A DNA stretch of 26,116 nt from JBCDBH01 sp039184055 (GTDB lineage: Bacteria > Acidobacteriota > Thermoanaerobaculia > Multivoradales > J023). The stretch lies in the NCBI GenBank assembly GCA_039184055.1, contig JBCDBH010000038.1:1-26116 (forward strand), read 5' to 3'. Each line of letters opens with the position of its first letter. The stretch's first letter is position 1. The notes beneath the pieces were generated by a model. That model was given only the letters and a program-made list of their open reading frames with translations, was not told where the DNA came from and did not search any database. Both the position numbers and the translations under genes were made by a program. Below, one piece after another: positions 24,222 through 26,116 of this stretch.

Positions 24222-24767
24222 AACTCGAAGCGCTGGCGGAACAGATACGCAAAGAAGAGAGTGATCGAAGCCTTCCGTCGACAAGGCGATGTTGTACGAG
24301 CTCGGCTCTCGAGCTGCCTGCTGGAGCGGGCGGTTTGGCGCGCGGTACGCATGCCGCCGGCCGTCGCGAGCGCGCGGACGCATGGAATCCAGCTACAGAC
24401 GAGGCGTCTCGACGAAAACCGGGGTGATCACTCCGGGGTCTGATATTTCGGACGTCTCCCACTTGCATGCACTTCTCGCCTGGCACCGCCCAATAAGTGA
24501 GGCGAAATCGCTCGCTCTCTTTACCTTGTCCCACTTTTCGGCATCATGGAGTCGGAGTATCGCAATCGAGCGATATCCATCCTGAGGAGATGTCGTATGT
24601 GGTTCTTCGCCTTTTTCCTTTTCCCCTTCGAAACAGAACTCGTCGAGCAGCCGGAGATCTTTGCCCGCTTCGGAGCCTGGGCGGATCCTCACGGCTAACA
24701 CACGTCGGGAGCGGGGCTCGTATGAGCTCCGCTTCTAGACAATCTCTATGCTAGTCTCGAAGAGATC
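24222..24767. other. Low-coding stretch between FESGDTSSW peptide and TPR gene
   Basis: No reading frame on either strand here looks like a real protein by composition, start signal or family resemblance, apart from one small weak candidate at 24597-24698. The stretch contains a near-perfect 18-bp palindrome (24419-24436) around GTGATCAC with one G-T mismatch, and a 10-bp hairpin (24710-24719 with 24724-24733, loop GTAT) shortly before the next gene. Composition is more mixed than in the operons to the left. It may be decayed accessory DNA or a long regulatory region. Confidence 0.5.
24597..24698 (+). CDS. Possible 33-residue small hydrophobic protein
   Basis: ATG 24597 has a good GAGGAG ribosome site (24584-24589) seven bases upstream and opens a frame of 33 residues. 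It begins MWFFAFFLFPFETELVEQ and ends in ARFGAWADPHG. An aromatic hydrophobic start followed by an acidic amphipathic part could suit a small membrane peptide. An in-frame ATG at 24546 has no ribosome site. Nothing else supports it, so this is a weak call based on the translation-start signal only. Confidence 0.2.
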   Translation: MWFFAFFLFPFETELVEQPEIFARFGAWADPHG

Positions 24768-25805
24768 ATGACGGAGAAGCCTGAATTCGCTCTGCATTTT
24801 TCGCAAATCCTTACTCAAGCCTTGAAAAGCTCTGCCGATAGCTACGTGGCTTATGTCGAGCATCTCATTTTCGAGGAACCGCATGAGGCCCCGAGTGCGG
24901 CAGAGCTCCTTCCGGCCATCGCCCAGTTGGTATCGGATCCGGATCAACGGGCCCGTGCTCTCGGCATCGCAGCGTCGGCATTTGTTGTTGGTAGACGCTA
25001 CGACCGGGCCAAGGTTCACCTTGCTGAAGCAGCTGAGCTGCCACTGTCCCTGGCTATGCATGCAGAACTACTGAGCCGTCATGCACAGATTCTGATCCGA
25101 CAGGAGGATTGGAGCCGTGCACAGGTGCCGATTCAGCAAGGGCTCGAACTATTACGAACGATTCCTGGCGAAGAGTCTGATCAACTCGACGTGAAAGCTC
25201 AGCTGCTCTCCCAAGCGGCTGGTGTGAAGTTCTTCGTTGATCGCGATCATATGAAGTCGGCACAGCTGAGTATGCAAGCACTACGTCTTCCGGGAAGTAG
25301 CCGCAGAACCAAGAACACCGCGATCCGCAACCTCACGCATGCCCTCGGTGTTCTCGACATGCGAACCGCCTTCGGATTCCTCGACACCGTGTATGTCTGG
25401 CGTCAGCTTGCCAATGCCACCCGCACCGACTTCTTGCTCGCCTGGATCGATGGCTATCTGCGGGCGCATCTCTTCACGGACAAAGAGCTTCGTCGCGGCG
25501 CACGCAACCGGCTGATCTGGGCCGCCAACGGCCTCTTCGACCTCGGCTGTCGTTCCGAGGCGGCGATGTGCTTGCTCGATCTGCTCACCGTCGGCTACCA
25601 CAACCGCGCGCGTGGTGCTGCTGCCGACGTCGCCACCAAGATTCTCGACGCCATTCGTGACGACCGCTCCTTTGCCGACGAGGTACGCGAAGAAGCCAAA
25701 CGCTACCTCGGCAACCGCGCCTACGCCGTGGCCCAACGTCTCGGTGTCGCCGTGCGTGACCACGTCCATCCCGGTTTGTTTCCCGCGCGCCATGACCAGG
25801 CCTGA
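24768..25805 (+). CDS. TPR-like helical-repeat protein, unknown function
   Basis: The product is 345 residues, with no signal peptide or membrane helix, so probably cytosolic. It is almost wholly alpha-helical with TPR-like features: GIAASAFVVGRRYDRAKVHLAEA, LLSRHAQILIRQEDWSRAQVPIQQGLELL and GLFDLGCRSEAAMCLLDLL. No N-terminal DNA-binding domain is visible, unlike the 799-residue regulator. The ribosome site before ATG 24768 is weak. A hairpin at 24710-24733 and a TATGCT hexamer at 24747-24752 lie in the leader, but no matching -35 is seen. The first 600 bases have less GC-biased codons than the last 400, which could indicate a patchwork origin. It may be a scaffold or signalling adaptor; this is inference only. 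Confidence 0.85.
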   Translation: MTEKPEFALHFSQILTQALKSSADSYVAYVEHLIFEEPHEAPSAAELLPAIAQLVSDPDQRARALGIAASAFVVGRRYDRAKVHLAEAAELPLSLAMHAELLSRHAQILIRQEDWSRAQVPIQQGLELLRTIPGEESDQLDVKAQLLSQAAGVKFFVDRDHMKSAQLSMQALRLPGSSRRTKNTAIRNLTHALGVLDMRTAFGFLDTVYVWRQLANATRTDFLLAWIDGYLRAHLFTDKELRRGARNRLIWAANGLFDLGCRSEAAMCLLDLLTVGYHNRARGAAADVATKILDAIRDDRSFADEVREEAKRYLGNRAYAVAQRLGVAVRDHVHPGLFPARHDQA

Positions 25806-25860
25806 TTCGATCCTCTGGCCTCTCACGTGTCGAGATGGTCGAGGTCCTACTCGTCAAATA

Positions 25861-26048
25861 ATCGTGTATTACACGATTCGAGCCTTTTAGCCCTCGAAAT
25901 TGCTCACTCTCGACGGCGTCGTACACGGAATTTTTTCAAAATGCCCGTCGCCGACGGCGTCGTGCGCCGATGTGATCGTGGATAATACGACGCGACGGCT
26001 TTGAATCGTGTATATGGCGATAAATCTCGAAATCGTCAAATACACGAT
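25861..26048. promoter_or_regulatory. Array of four 17-bp operator-like sites
   Basis: Site A (25861-25877) is the perfect palindrome ATCGTGTATTACACGAT (8-bp arms, and 9-bp with flanking A/T). Site B (25975-25991) and site C (26005-26021) each match A at 13 of 17 positions. Site D (26032-26048) matches at 14 of 17. B to C are offset by 30 bp, and C to D by 27 bp, close to whole helical turns. No ORF of note lies in 25806-26116, so this is probably the control region of a gene to the right of the window. The binding protein is not identified. Confidence 0.6.
25911..25963. repeat. 12-bp direct repeat of a near-palindrome
   Basis: CGACGGCGTCGT occurs at 25911-25922 and again at 25952-25963, 41 bp apart. 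The core CGACG-G-CGTCG is itself an inverted repeat. The repeats flank a T/A-rich stretch (GGAATTTTTTCAAAAT). Both lie between sites A and B of the operator array. Confidence 0.5.
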
Positions 26049-26063
26049 CCCGAAAGCCGGGAT
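26047..26063. other. Short hairpin next to the last operator site
   Basis: ATCCCG (26047-26052) pairs perfectly with CGGGAT (26058-26063) across a five-base loop. It overlaps the last two bases of site D. No T run follows immediately, so it is not a clear terminator. Confidence 0.3.
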
Positions 26064-26116
26064 GAGCCTGCTCCGGCAGTTACCGGTCTTTTTGCCTGGA
26101 CGTATGAGATTTTTGA

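Noticed and set aside
24393..24701. 102-residue minus-strand frame in the low-coding stretch
   Set aside because: No start signal, no family resemblance, and it overlaps the 18-bp palindrome. It cannot be excluded but is not supported.
1..26116. CRISPR arrays, tRNA or rRNA genes, insertion sequences
   Set aside because: I looked for regularly spaced repeats, cloverleaf-like stretches and transposase motifs and saw none. The 183-bp palindrome is the only element-like structure and carries no transposase.

Overview
The window is high-GC bacterial DNA with tight, well-ordered gene clusters. The mix of families suggests an Acidobacteriota-type organism, possibly Thermoanaerobaculia-like. That mix includes winged-helix/TPR membrane regulators, giant secreted RHS proteins, a Calx-beta esterase with a Cys-rich C-terminal module, a secreted peptide ending in a FESGDTSSW tail, and an ABC permease fused to an M1 peptidase. 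The taxonomic call is inference from gene content only; there is no rRNA or other marker gene here.

Region 1 (1-1181): the 3' end of an RHS-repeat gene with a variable C-terminal tip, followed one base later by a 111-residue gene that is a candidate immunity partner, then a strong intrinsic terminator.

Region 2 (1214-13268): an envelope-facing signalling block. Two two-component systems, both on the minus strand, lie on either side of a plus-strand group: a secreted protein, an ABC ATPase and a 1218-residue ABC permease/M1 peptidase fusion. The second system is CpxR/CpxA-like. The DNA upstream of both systems carries GTAAA-like boxes at exact 10-bp spacing, the pattern known for the E. coli CpxR box (GTAAA-N5-GTAAA), so one regulator may control the whole block. 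A secreted esterase is transcribed divergently from the second system.

Region 3 (13266-23978): a 183-bp imperfect palindrome separates the esterase from a convergent gene for a winged-helix/TPR transmembrane regulator. A regulatory region full of CTAAA/TTTAG motifs separates that regulator from a plus-strand run of three exported proteins: a small Cys-containing protein, a complete 2060-residue RHS protein with a coiled-coil tip, and a PKD-like protein. A GC-rich hairpin terminator ends the run. The RHS core here is clearly paralogous to the one at the left edge.

Region 4 (24072-26116): sparse and less ordered. It holds a 49-residue exported peptide consisting of little more than a signal peptide and the FESGDTSSW tail, about 550 bp with no convincing gene, a helical-repeat protein of 345 residues, and a terminal non-coding stretch with four related 17-bp operator-like sites.

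The strongest candidates for something undescribed are the two-component/ABC-M1 block with phased CpxR-type boxes, the four-site operator array at the right edge, the 183-bp palindrome, the CTAAA regulatory region before the RHS operon, and the minimal FESGDTSSW peptide gene.
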